Shown: piece by piece, positions 52,158 through 63,415 of the stretch
How the letters are laid out: each line of letters begins with the position of its first letter
How positions within the stretch are numbered: the stretch's first letter is position 1
NCBI GenBank assembly: GCA_033239525.1
Contig: BSYO01000003.1
Location: 27,831,540-27,895,539 of the forward strand
Direction of reading: 5' to 3'
From: Nepenthes gracilis
Lineage: Eukaryota > Streptophyta > Magnoliopsida > Caryophyllales > Nepenthaceae
Length of the DNA: 64,000 nucleotides
Notes under the pieces: generated by a model
Databases searched by the model: none
What the model was told of the DNA's origin: nothing
The model's input: only the letters and a program-made list of their open reading frames with translations
Translations under genes and position numbers: made by a program

Positions 52158-53800
52158 ATGGTCAATACCAGGGTGCAAGCCAGTACGCTGGCCAGAGACA
52201 TTGCCGCCCACGACGATAACCCTTCGATAGGTAGCAGTGTCAAGAAGCGGCCGTAGCTAGACAATCGACAGTTGGCCGCTGAGATGGCTGACATGAGGCC
52301 GATGATTCAGGCCATTTGCGACCAAATAGGCACGCAGTGGATGGGAACCGCCCTTCAAGCATCCCAAGCGTCGTCCTCCTAGAGAGGAAGGTGTCGTACC
52401 AGAACCCCCAGGGATAGATCAGACCGGCCTGATGACACCAAGGCCCAGGTGACCTCCGGTAGTAGGGCCCAGATAGTGGCTAGAAGCCGGCCCAGCCGGG
52501 ATGACTGGGAGGAGAGTCTAGAGCGGTGCAACCTCCGAAACTCTTGCAGCAAGAGGAGGCAGACAGTTACAGGCTCGTGCAGTGCACGACCTCCCTAAGC
52601 GGGAAGTCGTCGCAACTAGCACGCCTAGCAGGATCCGTGGAGTCACACAGAGCTCCGCTACGTCATTAATGCATGGAGGAGCGGATCTGACCCGCTGGAG
52701 GAGGAGAAGATAAAGGTGATGTGGGATCACCTATTCAAGGAAAAGTCCGGACGATCCTCCGCCGACCTACGAAGTTCACCCTTCGCGATGGACATTCGGA
52801 CCCAGCTGCTCCCCCGTAAGTTCAAGATGATGACACTGGAGGGATACGATGAGAGCAAGGACCCGATGGACCACCTCAACTACTTCCGCACTCACCTGTC
52901 CCTCCAAGGAGCGAGCGAGGCCATGATGTACCAGTGCTTCCCCATCACTCTTAAAGGGGATGTGCTGCTTTGGTTCCATGGCCTTCAGCCAAACTCTATC
53001 CGCTCTTTCGACTAGTTCGCTGACTACTTCTTGAGCCAGTTCACCTCCAACCGAAGGGAGGAGAAGTAGCCTTGGCACTTGGTCTGCCACCACCAGAGGT
53101 CGGACGAAAGCCTAAAATGGTTCATCAACCGTTTCACCACTGAAGCGCACCGGATCCCCCAATTCTCTGAGGCGCTGAAACTCAACGATTTCATTACCAC
53201 GCTGGCAGCGGGGGACTTGCACGAGCACACCCAGTCCTTCTGGGAAGTTGAGGCCAGCACTCGATCCTATATCTCGACGGAGAAGGCCAACAAGGCGAAG
53301 TGTCCCAAACGTGTGGACCGCTCCCCGAAAGGACCAAAGCTAGCTGTTGGGAAGAAGAGGAACGGCGACAGCAATCGCTCCCAAGAACACTGAAAGCAGT
53401 CGTGGCCCGCACCGCAGCCCAGGAAGGAGTACGGGCCAACGTCCCTGACTCCTCTGAACGATACCCACGCTAACATCCTAATGCAGATCCAGGAGGAGAA
53501 GTTCTTCAAGTCGCCAAAGGTACCGAAGGGTCCTAGCAGTGGAGACCAGACGAATTACTGTTGGTATCACCGCTGCTTGGGACATCCCACGGAAAACTGT
53601 CAGACTCTGTAGCAGGAGATAGAGAACCTGATCCACCGTGGACACCTCAAGTGGTTCGTAAAAGGCTCGGGACAAGCCTCCGAAGCCTTAGAGGGTGAGG
53701 CGAGCGAGCCTCCAAGGAACCATACGGCTACCAACGTGATCAGCATGATCTCCATAGGGCCAGTCAAGAGCAGCAGGCAGGCATAATCCGGGAAAACTTC
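52158..53800 (+). pseudogene. Gag of the Tat-type element, broken
   Basis: A frame starting MVNTRVQASTLARD at 52158 can be followed through TAG at 52254 and 52380, a frameshifted part, then a clear retrotransposon gag domain at 52716-53390. That domain contains YDESKDPMDHLNYFRTHLSL, LKGDVLLWFHGLQPNSI, ADYFLSQFTSNRR and ESLKWFINRF. A nucleocapsid-like YCWYHRCLGHPTENC (about 53561-53605) follows. Stops at 53013, 53067 and 53610 are TAG; that at 53391 is TGA and that at 53784 is TAA. Gag would package element RNA into virus-like particles, but this copy cannot be translated. Confidence 0.78.
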
Positions 53801-53813
53801 CAGTAGCAAGAGA

Positions 53814-54545
53814 GTGAGAGTAGGGGATAAGAGTGATGTCATTAGTTTTAACAACGATGATATGACACATGTAACCTCCCTCCATTTTGATCCCCTTATT
53901 GTATTTGTACTCATTTCAGATGATACGATTGATTACCAATTGAAATTAGTCTTTATTGATAATGAAAGCTCTCAATATTTGATGTATCTTGATGCATTGC
54001 TTAAGCTTGGACTAAGAAGAAATCAGATAAAAGCAGTCGATGGCCCCTTATACGGCCTAGATAACGAATCTGTGCCTGTGTAGGGAGAAATTCAGCTAGC
54101 GATTATGAAGGGAACGTACCTGCGTATTGCTACGAGGGAGTTAACGTTCCTCGTTGTCGATTTTCCATCTGTTTATAACGCCATTCTAGGCAAACCATTC
54201 CTTACCGCCTTTGGGGCTGTCACTTCTATCCTTCATTTGAAGGTGAAGTTTCCCACCCCGTGTGGTATATGAGAGGTGCTTGGCGATTAGGTGATGGGAC
54301 GGACGTGACATCTATTTCAAGTCGCCCCTGCGACACTAGACCGCATGGACAAAGACTTGAATATTCGCAACGAAGCCACATTACAGCAAGCCCAATTGGG
54401 CGAAGCCACCAAGGCAATCCTACTGGATCCCACAGAGCCTGAGAAGTGCGTGCATATCAGCGGCTCTCTCATCACGGTCAACCGCGACTGACTAGTCAGC
54501 TTCCTTCGAAGAAACTCAAATATATTCCCGTGGGTCCCTACCGAC
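53814..54545 (+). pseudogene. Protease region of the Tat-type element, broken
   Basis: The segment HVTSLHFDPLIVFVLI leads to a retropepsin active-site region reading FIDNESSQYL at about 53952. Related elements have a glycine where this copy has glutamate (DNGSS-type motif), so the enzyme would be dead. TAG at 54081 and TGA near 54488 interrupt the frame before the reverse transcriptase. Confidence 0.65.
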
Positions 54546-55535
54546 ATGCTTGGGATACCGACTGAAGTGATGGTCCATAGGTTAGGCTTTGATCCCGGTT
54601 ATAAGCTCATCAGGCAAAAGCTTAGGAACCATTCCATCAAAAAACTGATCATTGTCAAAGAGGAAGTAAAGAGATTGCTAGACGCTGAATTCGTAAGAGA
54701 AGTCCAGTACCCGGACTGGCTATCCAACATTGTGCTTATAAAGAAAAGGAATGGCAACTGGCGAATATGTGTGGATTTCACCAATATAAACAAAGCTTGT
54801 CCCAAAGACAGCTTTCAACTCCCTCGAATCGATCAGCTAGTGGACTCCACGATTGGATATAAACTCCTGTGCTTTATGGACGCCTATTCAGGCTATAATC
54901 AGATTAGGATGGATCCGGGTGATGAGGAGCACACTTCCTTTATGACTTATCAGGGAACATACTGCTATAAGGTTATACCATTTGGCTTTAAAAATGTCGA
55001 GGCAACCTACCAGTGCCTTGTGAATAAAATGTTCGAAGCCCAAATTAGAAGGAACGTAGAGGTGTATGTCGACGACATACTCGTCAAGAGCAGAAATGAC
55101 CGCGACCATGTCCGTGATCTCGAGAAAACCTTCCAGGTACTCCGGGCCCGCAGGATGAAACTCAACCCTACTAAATGTGCGTTTGGGATAACCTCCGAAA
55201 AACTCTTTGACTTCATAGTGTCCCAACGCGGTATTGAAGCGAGCCCAGAGAAAATCAGAGCCATCTTCGACATGAACCCTTCGTGGACCGTGAAAGAAAT
55301 CCAGAAACTCACGGGGCGCCTGGCAGCCTTATCACGGTTTCTGGCCAAGTCTGCGGAAAAATATCTGCCATTCTTCAGGGCACTTAGAGGAAGCAAGGCA
55401 TCTAGATTTCGGTGGACTGACAAGTGTGAGGAAGCCTTTCAGGAGCTAAAGATGTATCTTGTTAGCACATCTCTCTTGAGTTCGCCATTTGCGGGTGAGG
55501 ATACCTCTACCTGGCCATGTCAGACACAACGCTAA
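54546..55535 (+). pseudogene. Reverse transcriptase of the Tat-type element (longest open segment)
   Basis: This 329-codon open segment keeps the main reverse transcriptase motifs: NWRICVDFTNINKACPKDSF at residues 71-90, the first catalytic Asp in CFMDAYSGYNQI (109-120), FGFKNVEATYQ, and the catalytic YVDD at residues 174-177. The thumb and connection to RNase H follow (GIEASPEKIRAIFDM, KEIQKLTGRLAALSRF). It would copy element RNA to DNA. The frame shifts near 55495, so it is cut off from the RNase H region. It begins inside the polyprotein and has no start codon of its own. Confidence 0.8.
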
Positions 55536-57626
55536 GCTCCGTGCCTATAGAGAGCATGAGGGGAGACAACAGCATGTGTATTACATGAGTAGGGTATTGA
55601 CGGATGCGAAAACTTGGTATCCGCACATGGAGAGGATTGCCTTGACTCTCATCTATTATGCGCGGAAGTTAAGGCCCTATTTCCAGATGCACCAGATCGT
55701 CGTTTTGACCGATCAGCCGTTGAAGTCAATCCTCTACAAGCCGGAAACCTCCAAACGGCTGGTCAAGTGGGCAATAGAGTTGGACGAGTTTGACGTGGAC
55801 TTTTGACCACGACCAGCCCTTAAGGGCCAGGCCTTGGCGGACTTCATTGTTGAAGCGGCGACCCGGCTCTAGATGTCCCACACAGCCCGAAGAACTCAAG
55901 CTCGTCGAATGCTCCCGTGTGGATCCTGAATGTCGATGGATCCTCCACACAAATAGGCAGCGAAGCCGGAGTCGTGCTCAGAACTCCTCGAAGATCAAGT
56001 ACTTGGTAGAGCTGACCTTCCCTGCCACAAATAACGTGGCAGAGTACGAGGCTTTCCTTGCAGGACTGTGTTTTGCCAAAGAATGTTCTGCAAGGGCCCT
56101 GGTCGTGCACAGCGATTCGAAGCTAGTGGTCAACCAAATCCAAGGTGTCTTCAAGGCCTCGCACCCATAGCTCGCAAAGTACCTAGCGAAAGCGAAAACT
56201 AAGATCTAGGCGTTTGAAAACTTTGAGATCGAGCACATCCCTAGGATGGAAAACTGGAAAGCCAATCAATTTGCAAGGGACGCTGTTGCCGGATCTCTGG
56301 AGCAATACACGAGGAGTATGCCAGGAGTCCTGACCGCACCAAGTGTGGATGGCCTGGATTAGGAGGTGCTGCAGGTCAACGAAGATGACAATTGGATAAC
56401 CCCATACCGTAGGTATCTCACAGATGGGACGTTGCCGACGAACGCAGACGAGGCCAAGTTGATTAAAAAGACGGCGAGCTGGTACGTGATCATCGACGGT
56501 AGGCTATACCGGCTTGGGTATTCTACTCCCTACTTGAAGTGTCTTGCTCCTGAGGAAGCTAAGTATGCGCTAAGCGAAATTCACCTCGGCATATACGGCT
56601 CGCACATTGGGGGAAAAACATTGCGTTCAAGATCATGCGGTAAGGACTTTTCTGGCTCACGATGAAGCGCGACGCCCTGGAGTTTGTAAAGAAATGTGAA
56701 AGCTGTCAAGTCCATGGATCCATGGCACTTCTACCTCACAAGGAGCTGCACAGCCTTTAGTCCCCGTGGCCTTTCGCACAATGGGGGCTCGACATCCTTG
56801 GATCTATGCCCTTGGCCTCCGGACAAAGGAAGTTCCTTATAGTCGGTATTGACTATTTCACCAAATGGGTAGAGGCGGTTCCCTGGCACAAATCACCGAG
56901 TAGAACACCACGAAGTTCATCCGCTAGAGTATCGTTTGCCATTTCGGGATTCCTAAGTTCATAGTGACTAATAACGGAATCCAATTCAACGGTAAGCGAT
57001 TCGTCAAGTACTGCGTAAGCCTATGCATCGGGCTGGTCCATACGTCTGTGATATATCCTCAAGCAAACAGGTAAGTCAAAGTCATGAACCGCACATTGCT
57101 GTATGGATTGAAGACCAAACTAGAAGATACAGGGGGCTCCTGGGTGGACGAGTTGCCTTCCGTACTCTGGTTGTATTGCACGACTCCGTGGGAGTCGACG
57201 CGAGAGATGCCCTTCAACCTCTGCTATGGAGTTGAGGCGGCCGTTCCTACCGAAGTAGGACTTCTCGGCTTGCGGGTCGAATGCTTTGATCTGGCCACCA
57301 ACTCTCAAAGGGTCAGGGAATGCCTAGACCTGCTTCCTGAGGTGCATGACGCGGCCCACTTGAGGACAGCGGCCTATCAGTAGCACATCGCACGGTACTA
57401 CAACAAGCGGATAAGAGCATGCCCACTTGAAGTTGGAGACCTGATCCTCCAGAGTGTAGAGGCAGCGAGAAAGGCCGCTAGTAAGAACAAACTCTCCCTA
57501 AGTTGGGAGGGACCGTTTCTAGTCTCGGCGATCCTCTAGAATGGAGCGTAAAAGTTACGCACTCAGGATAACAAGTTGGTCCTGCGGACCTGGAACGCCG
57601 CTAGCCTTAAAAAATACTACCAGTAG
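55489..57626 (+). pseudogene. RNase H and integrase of the Tat-type element, broken
   Basis: RNase H linker pieces (HVYYMSRVLTDAKTWYPHME, YFQMHQIVVLTDQPLKSIL) are followed by an archaeal-type RNase H scrap (PATNNVAEYEAFLAGL, ALVVHSDSKLVVNQIQGVF). Integrase follows with a zinc-binding HHCC region (IHLGIYGSHIGG...CESCQVHG) and GIDYFTKWVEAVPWH. The second catalytic Asp is replaced by Asn in VTNNGIQFN (56970-56972). Further stops lie at 56168, 56207, 56360, 56758, 57381 and 57537, nearly all TAG. The frame ends near LKKYYQ with TAG at 57624. No chromodomain is seen, as expected for Tat. Confidence 0.75.
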
Positions 57627-57820
57627 TTTTTCTCCGAACCTAGGTAAGACACACGCACATCATAAAGAATGCTTGTACGTATTATGTGTTTCCATTTAAT
57701 AAAATTGATTGTTTCTATTATCTTGTGTGGTCATTTATATGAGTTTTACATGCATGACATTTAGAAAACAAAATGACCTAGACTGCCCCTAAGTCGGGCG
57801 AATCTTCATCCGTTCGTAAA

Positions 57821-58155
57821 CCAGAGTCTTGGCTTCGTACCAAGTGGCCCAAAATGGCCATATCTAAACCTCGACCCCACGTTGAGTGGCCCAATGCAGC
57901 CCTAAAACCTTAGCTATGCGCTGAGTCGCCTGAAAGCGGCCATATTCGAGCCTCTACCCCGTGTCGAGCGGCCCAAAAGCGGCAATACCTGGACTTTGAC
58001 TCCGCGTTGAAATGGCCCTAAGCGGTCCGCCAACCTGGCTTTGCGTCAAGGAACCAGAAAGCGGTCATACCCAAATTGTGGCTTTGCGCCGAAGGGCCAT
58101 GCGGCCTCGAAAACCTTGGTTCCGTACCAAGTGACCCTGGCGGTCAAAGTGTCAG
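57821..58155. repeat. Minisatellite, about 8 units of about 42 bp
   Basis: Degenerate units repeat the plan CCTTGGCTnCGn-CCAAGTGGCCC-AAAGCGGCCATACC. Landmarks are AGTGGCCC or GAGCGGCCC followed by AAGCGGCC or a variant, recurring every 38-48 bases. Units are diverged and vary in length. It sits directly downstream of the pol stop in the untranslated 3' part of the gypsy element. Confidence 0.75.
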
Positions 58156-58699
58156 TCCTGGGGTTTTTAAAATTCCATAACATGTGGCCACAAAAATCTT
58201 AGGGGTAAGAATGGTAGGCGTGCAACGACCTTCTCCTAAAGAAGATAGCAACCTCAGTCTACAATAGTTGTGGGCTAGGACCGAGCACACGAGAGTGACG
58301 ACGCCTTGAGCAAGGCCGAGCACTTTGAACAGGAATCGTGTGCAAAAAGGCCTAAGACCCGGAATCTAGATGTTGCGGCCTAAAAATCCAACTGGGCCTT
58401 AGCGTGACTCCACGAGGCTAGCGATAACGTCCACCCTATTGGATCGAGTTTCTCGCTAAACGCACAAGATGCAATGACATCCTCTGACGAAGGACTAGTA
58501 CAGCGCAAGAAAGCGTCGGATTAGGGCCTTGGCGACAATAGCTTTACAGCTTAGCCTCTAATACATGAACAAAGATTCAAAAAGCTGTATCATGCAGCCG
58601 AAGACATCAGGTGCAACAAAAAATGACTTCCTTTCATTTATCGAGGATGAGCGACATTACAACGTAGCACTATACAACGAAAAATATAAGAGCTTTTTT
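58156..58699. mobile_element. Untranslated spacer inside the Tat-type element
   Basis: Non-coding part of the gypsy element between the minisatellite and the antisense ORF region. No frame of interest on either strand. Confidence 0.5.
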
Positions 58700-60797
58700 A
58701 ATCCTACGAGTCTGACGGCCCTTCATCTCCCGAGAAGTCTCTCAAATAGGAGCTGTTAGGGACCTCAGCGTTCCCTGCATGTAAGATACCCACGGAAATG
58801 CTTGAAAGTGCAATGGAGACGATTCGGTGGCACAGGTGGATACTATCCCAAAATCTGGCGTTAAGTACGAGGCGCACTTCTTCCGGAGTGAGCTGCAGCC
58901 TAAGGTCAGTGGTGAGGCGGGATATGTCATCCGCCATAGTGAAAGTCTATCCCCTCAACTGCTAAACCTCATGCCCCAGTTGTCTGTTCTCCTTCGTAAG
59001 CCGCTCACATTCCTCCATCAGCCACCTGCTCTGCTCAATCAATTGTTCGCTCTCCTGCCTCAGCCACCCGATCTCTTCCTTCAGTGACTCGTTCTCATCC
59101 CTGAGCACAGCGGTTTTGGCTCTTACACATTGTGCTGTCTCCTGTCTGGACTCCTCCTTGACCTGGTAAAAGAATTCAAGCAGTTGAGCATGCACCGTAT
59201 TGAGGAAGACGAACCCCTTTGGGACTTGCAAAAATAAATGAAGGGTCAGTGAACCTCAGGGTTCCAGTCTGCGAAAAGATGCAAGGATCAAGGCCATTGT
59301 ACCTAGGTAGGGAACGCAACCGTGCAACTAGGCGCACCTCCTGACGCCAGCACGCTTGGGGGCTCCAGTGACCTCTGTGGAGCAGAGAGCATCTGGAGTC
59401 GCAGGCAGTGAGGAAACGCTTGGGGGCTCCAGCTCCTGAGCCGCCTCCACCGAAATCGCTTTCGGGGCTAGGTCAGCACCAGGCGAGCTTGCGCCCCGCC
59501 CGGCTACGACTTCCTCCTTTGTGGCGATGCTTTCCCGGACGCGCACCTTCAGATACGCTTCGCTAGGCTATCGCATGAACTCCAAAGCATGAGATGGCCC
59601 TGACACAGGCTTTGAAACGCCAGCCTCCTCCATCTCTCATGGCTCTGGCGCGTTGGCCTCCACCATTAACATGCCCACAGTGGTCGCCTCTGGCCGCTCC
59701 AGATTGACAAAAGGACCTGCGGGGGACTCCCATCCAGAGTGAAGCTCAACCGTGGGAACTCCATACTCAGCCAGTACTATTGCGGGAAGTGGCGAATATT
59801 TAGTCGCCCCCTCCTACGGCTCCGTGTTTGACACCAGCTTCGGAGTGGAACACGTAGCAAGCACGACAGACTCTGCCGCCTGTCCCTGCGACCTCCGGGT
59901 GGAAGCGCTGCCTACTTCTCTCAACCTCTTCAATGGAGCTTCCACCTCCTCCTCCGACAAGGTCTCCAACAACGAGACACTTTTCTTCAGAAGTTTCCTC
60001 GACGGCTCGTGAAGCACGATGGCGTCAGACTTCTTCCTCTCTGGACTGGCAATCGCCCATCCAGACTCTGGCCCCCACCTGGCGGCCTCAAAAAACATGT
60101 GAGGTCAGATAATGACCCTAGATGGAAAATGTCTTCATCTCCGAGCGGATCGCTACGATGAGTTTTGCCGAGTCGTTCTTCTCTTTGGTAGTCGCCCCCT
60201 GTAAAAATACTCGGGAATTGGACCCCACTCATTGGAGAGCTCTAAGTCTGAGGGCTCCTCCAAGAAGAAGAACCGGTTCTTCCAATTCTTCATCGAGTCA
60301 GGGTTGATTTCCCAAAAGTGATAACCAGCACGGGGCGACATTGAAATCCAATCCTCGGACTTAGAAAAGTGAAATATTACCTTCGCCGCCTTCGCATTGA
60401 ACATGCAGGAATGAACGCAGCTAAAAACGCACAATGTGACCAAATAGCGAACGGAATTCAGATGAAGCCTCGCAACGGGAATGCGCAACGTATCGACAAG
60501 TGCGTACAGCTCACACGCCGTGGGGTAGCGAAGCCCACCATGTAGATGATGCTCATAAATGGAGATGAAACCCTCTAGAGGGGCATTGGCTCTACTTGTG
60601 GAGCTAGGAGCGCAATAGGCCCAGTCATTGGGGATCTCGTAGTCCACCATTACAGCAGCAATGGTGCTCGCCGTTTGGACATATTGTTAACCCCATGACG
60701 AACAACACGAGAAACTCGATAAGAGGAAGGGAATCCTTTCTTCTTTGCCATCTCTCTCTCTGGAATAAGCCGAAAACCTTTAGCGCAAGGAAGCATA
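58700..60797 (-). pseudogene. Antisense ORF of the Tat-type element (Transposase_28-like)
   Basis: On the minus strand, opposite to gag-pol, broken frames connect into one protein-like region. It starts near 60750 (MAKKKGFPSS). A 165-codon segment (60153-60650) reads PLEGFISIYEHHLHGGLRYP, LYALVDTLRIPVARLHLNSV and a GYHFWEIN...FFFLEEP part. That arrangement resembles the 'putative gypsy type transposon' (Transposase_28) domain. Downstream come a basic linker (59814-60098) and a long heptad-rich coiled coil (58962-59231: EIGWLRQESEQLIEQSRWLM, ECERLTKENRQL), then an acidic end (58704-58760: SGDEGPSDS). Antisense ORFs between pol and the 3' LTR are known in Tat elements; their role is unknown. 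Frameshifts and stops show that this copy is decayed. Confidence 0.6.
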
Positions 60798-61111
60798 AAA
60801 AAAGGGATTTCACTGAAGCATTGCTTAAATAGGCAATGGGTTACGAGCGCACGGGAAAACTCAAACGGTGTCTTTGCTTGCTGACCAGGCCACGTGCCCG
60901 TTTAGCAGGAGCATCGTGATTCCCAAGCGACAACCAATCATGGCCCCTACTAGATTGCAGATCAACATCACCTCAACCGCTTGCATGAATCCCGGCTGCC
61001 ACACTTGCATTTAATACGGGGATACTGACCGGTAGGGACAGCGGCGACAAAACTTCCGAGACAAGTATGCAGACCATTCAAGCACAGCAAGCGAGAAAAA
61101 ATAAATGGTAC

Positions 61112-61874
61112 AGCTAAGTATAAAGTTTTATTATGTGATTTATCAATAACTCTTTTTTACAGCAGCCTATAGCCGCAAAGTACAACAAACGGCTCCCTCC
61201 GGACCTAGAAGGATCTGGAGCTAGGTACTCCGTCAGGTCCGCGCACTTCAGGGCACTTGAGTTTCGAGAGTCCAAGATGCCGATGCGAAAGTCCAGTTCC
61301 TCCAACGAGACTAGTCTCCGACTAAGACAGATGCAGTCCTAGAAGCTCCTTTCCAATGCAGGTTTGACATCCTTTGGCAAAACCTCGACCTCAACTCGGC
61401 CCCCATCCGCGTGTACTCCTCTCCGAGCTACACCCGGAGTTGCTCGAGCTCCTCCTGAAGAGCCAATATGCTGTCCCGAGCCTGCATGTTGGTGCCAGCA
61501 AGCCTCGAGGCCCTTTCCTCAGACTCTGACCCTGCCCGCTCAAAGCGTGCCGCACGAGCCTGAGCCCGTTCAACTGTGCTGGCGGTAGCCTGCACACGGA
61601 CCTCCATATTCTCCACGGCCTTGGCGACTCGATATAGCAAGGGATCCAACCTCTTGGACCTGCAGTGCCGTGAAAAAGTGGACGCCTTCTCTCTCTCAAA
61701 ACCCAGTGGTGCCCTCAAAAATCGCATCGGGCCCACAATAGTGGCCTCTGAATGGCGACTCTCTACTGCAGCTGCGCTAGAAGCATCCTTGCCGTGGATC
61801 CTTGAAGCGTGAGTGTCCCTCACAAATTCTCCAGAGGAAGATTCAGATCCTGATGACGAGGATGACCTTTCCAT
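61112..61874 (-). pseudogene. Second antisense ORF region of the Tat-type element
   Basis: A 148-codon minus-strand frame (61428-61874) starts MERSSSSSGSESSSGE. It carries a coiled-coil stretch rich in Ala, Arg and Glu (ENMEVRVQATASTVERAQAR, SEERASRLAGTNMQA, LQEELEQLRV). After a shift, a further segment continues to about 61112. It has the same direction as the Transposase_28-like frame and lies just upstream of it in that direction. It could be a separate protein or the remains of a tandemly arranged copy of a coiled-coil domain. I do not recognise a family. Confidence 0.4.
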
Positions 61875-63415
61875 TGGAACATAACGTCGGAAGAGAAAGA
61901 TAAGAAGACCTGAAGGCAGCGTAAAACTTTACATCGCCAAAGTAACAATAAGGCACAAAGCCTTGGAGAGAACTTAGGCATTAAAATAGCCAAAGGCCCC
62001 TAATGAAACGACATCGTTTTGGAACCGAAGCGTGCTGCAAGAGAGCCAACAGGCTCCTTCCACGTGACAGATCTTGGAAGCGTCGCACCTTTCAAAAGAA
62101 GTCATTATGAGACGACGCCCCAAAATCTCCCGCACAATCAATGCGTATAACCACTCAGTAGATGTGACGTCTGCCAGCAACATTTGGCCTCCCTGAGCAG
62201 CCAACGTCAACAATCTTTTTACATCACGTTCTCCCGTCGACAGCCAGCATAGTGACTCAAGGGAAGGTGCCTACAAAAGCAGACCGCTGGCCACTAGGAG
62301 AGCTCAAATGTACGAGTCGGTGCGTGCGATGAAAAAGAAGCCCTTTAATCCGGGAAATGTAATGCACCAAACAACAAAAGGGGAGAAGATTCATACGGAA
62401 AGCGTAAAGAATAAAGCAATAACTACTATTTTTATTAATCAAAGTCCATTTATAAATACACGGCTTACAACAACAAAAGTATAAGAAAGAAGAGAAAGAT
62501 ACAACACGGGACATAATGCCCGGAGCGGTTGTTCCGAATGCTTGGAGCATTGCTAGGGAACATGGTCCACATGGGATCACCATGGCTCCATCGCCGGAAT
62601 CCCAACAAACCCAATCACCGGAGCCATCGGTGTCGGCCAGCTCTTGCAGGCTAGCCCAATGTTAACCACAGAGGTAGAATCAACACCCGTAATAGGAGTC
62701 TCGGCAAGGATGCAGAAAGCCTGCTCTCCCCCTACCGAGACTCCCCCTTCTGCCTCCTCTCCAGATGGGACATATGATGAATCGAGTGAAGTGGAGATTG
62801 TAAGTGATGCGCTACACCGGAGGCAAAGTGTCCCATGATAGCTCTACCGCAATCCTCCACCGCACTGGAGATCACCACTACCTGGAGGTAGGCACATGAC
62901 AATGGCAGAGTGGCCGAGCCACCATCGTTAACATAAGGAACCACCCATAGTGAGGGCATGAGGATAATCTTCATCAAAAACTCTGAATCTGCAGTTGATC
63001 CATCCAACTCCTTTGCGGGCTCCCACCGAAAGCGAGACGAGCCAAGGCCCTAACATCGCTCCTCTAAAATCAGCTAAGGGATGAGCAACACCAGTCGAAG
63101 AGCCCTCCTATTTATGGACAAGTTGGCGCCCTACCCCCACTTAATTGGGCGCACTGCCCAATAGCCATCACTCACGAAAAAGGAAAGTCCTCGATACCGA
63201 TACGACCTCAGGTGTGCGAATCTAACTCTTCAGAGTACCGAATCACTGTGGCACCTGAAAAGCCCGCATGACTACCTGGGGGAGGCGCGACGCTAGAAGA
63301 AGACAAAGCCTAGCGCATCTCAAGGAGAGCAGCACGGTGACCGACTGGACCCGAAGTAGACATGCCAGGCCTTGACTGTAGGTCGGCCCAGGCATGAGAG
63401 ACTAGTGTTGGGTAC
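61875..63415. mobile_element. Untranslated region before the 3' LTR of the Tat-type element
   Basis: No supported coding region. Small frames on both strands are low-complexity. The purine tract expected before the 3' LTR is weak (GGCATGAGAGACTAG immediately before 63416). Confidence 0.5.
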
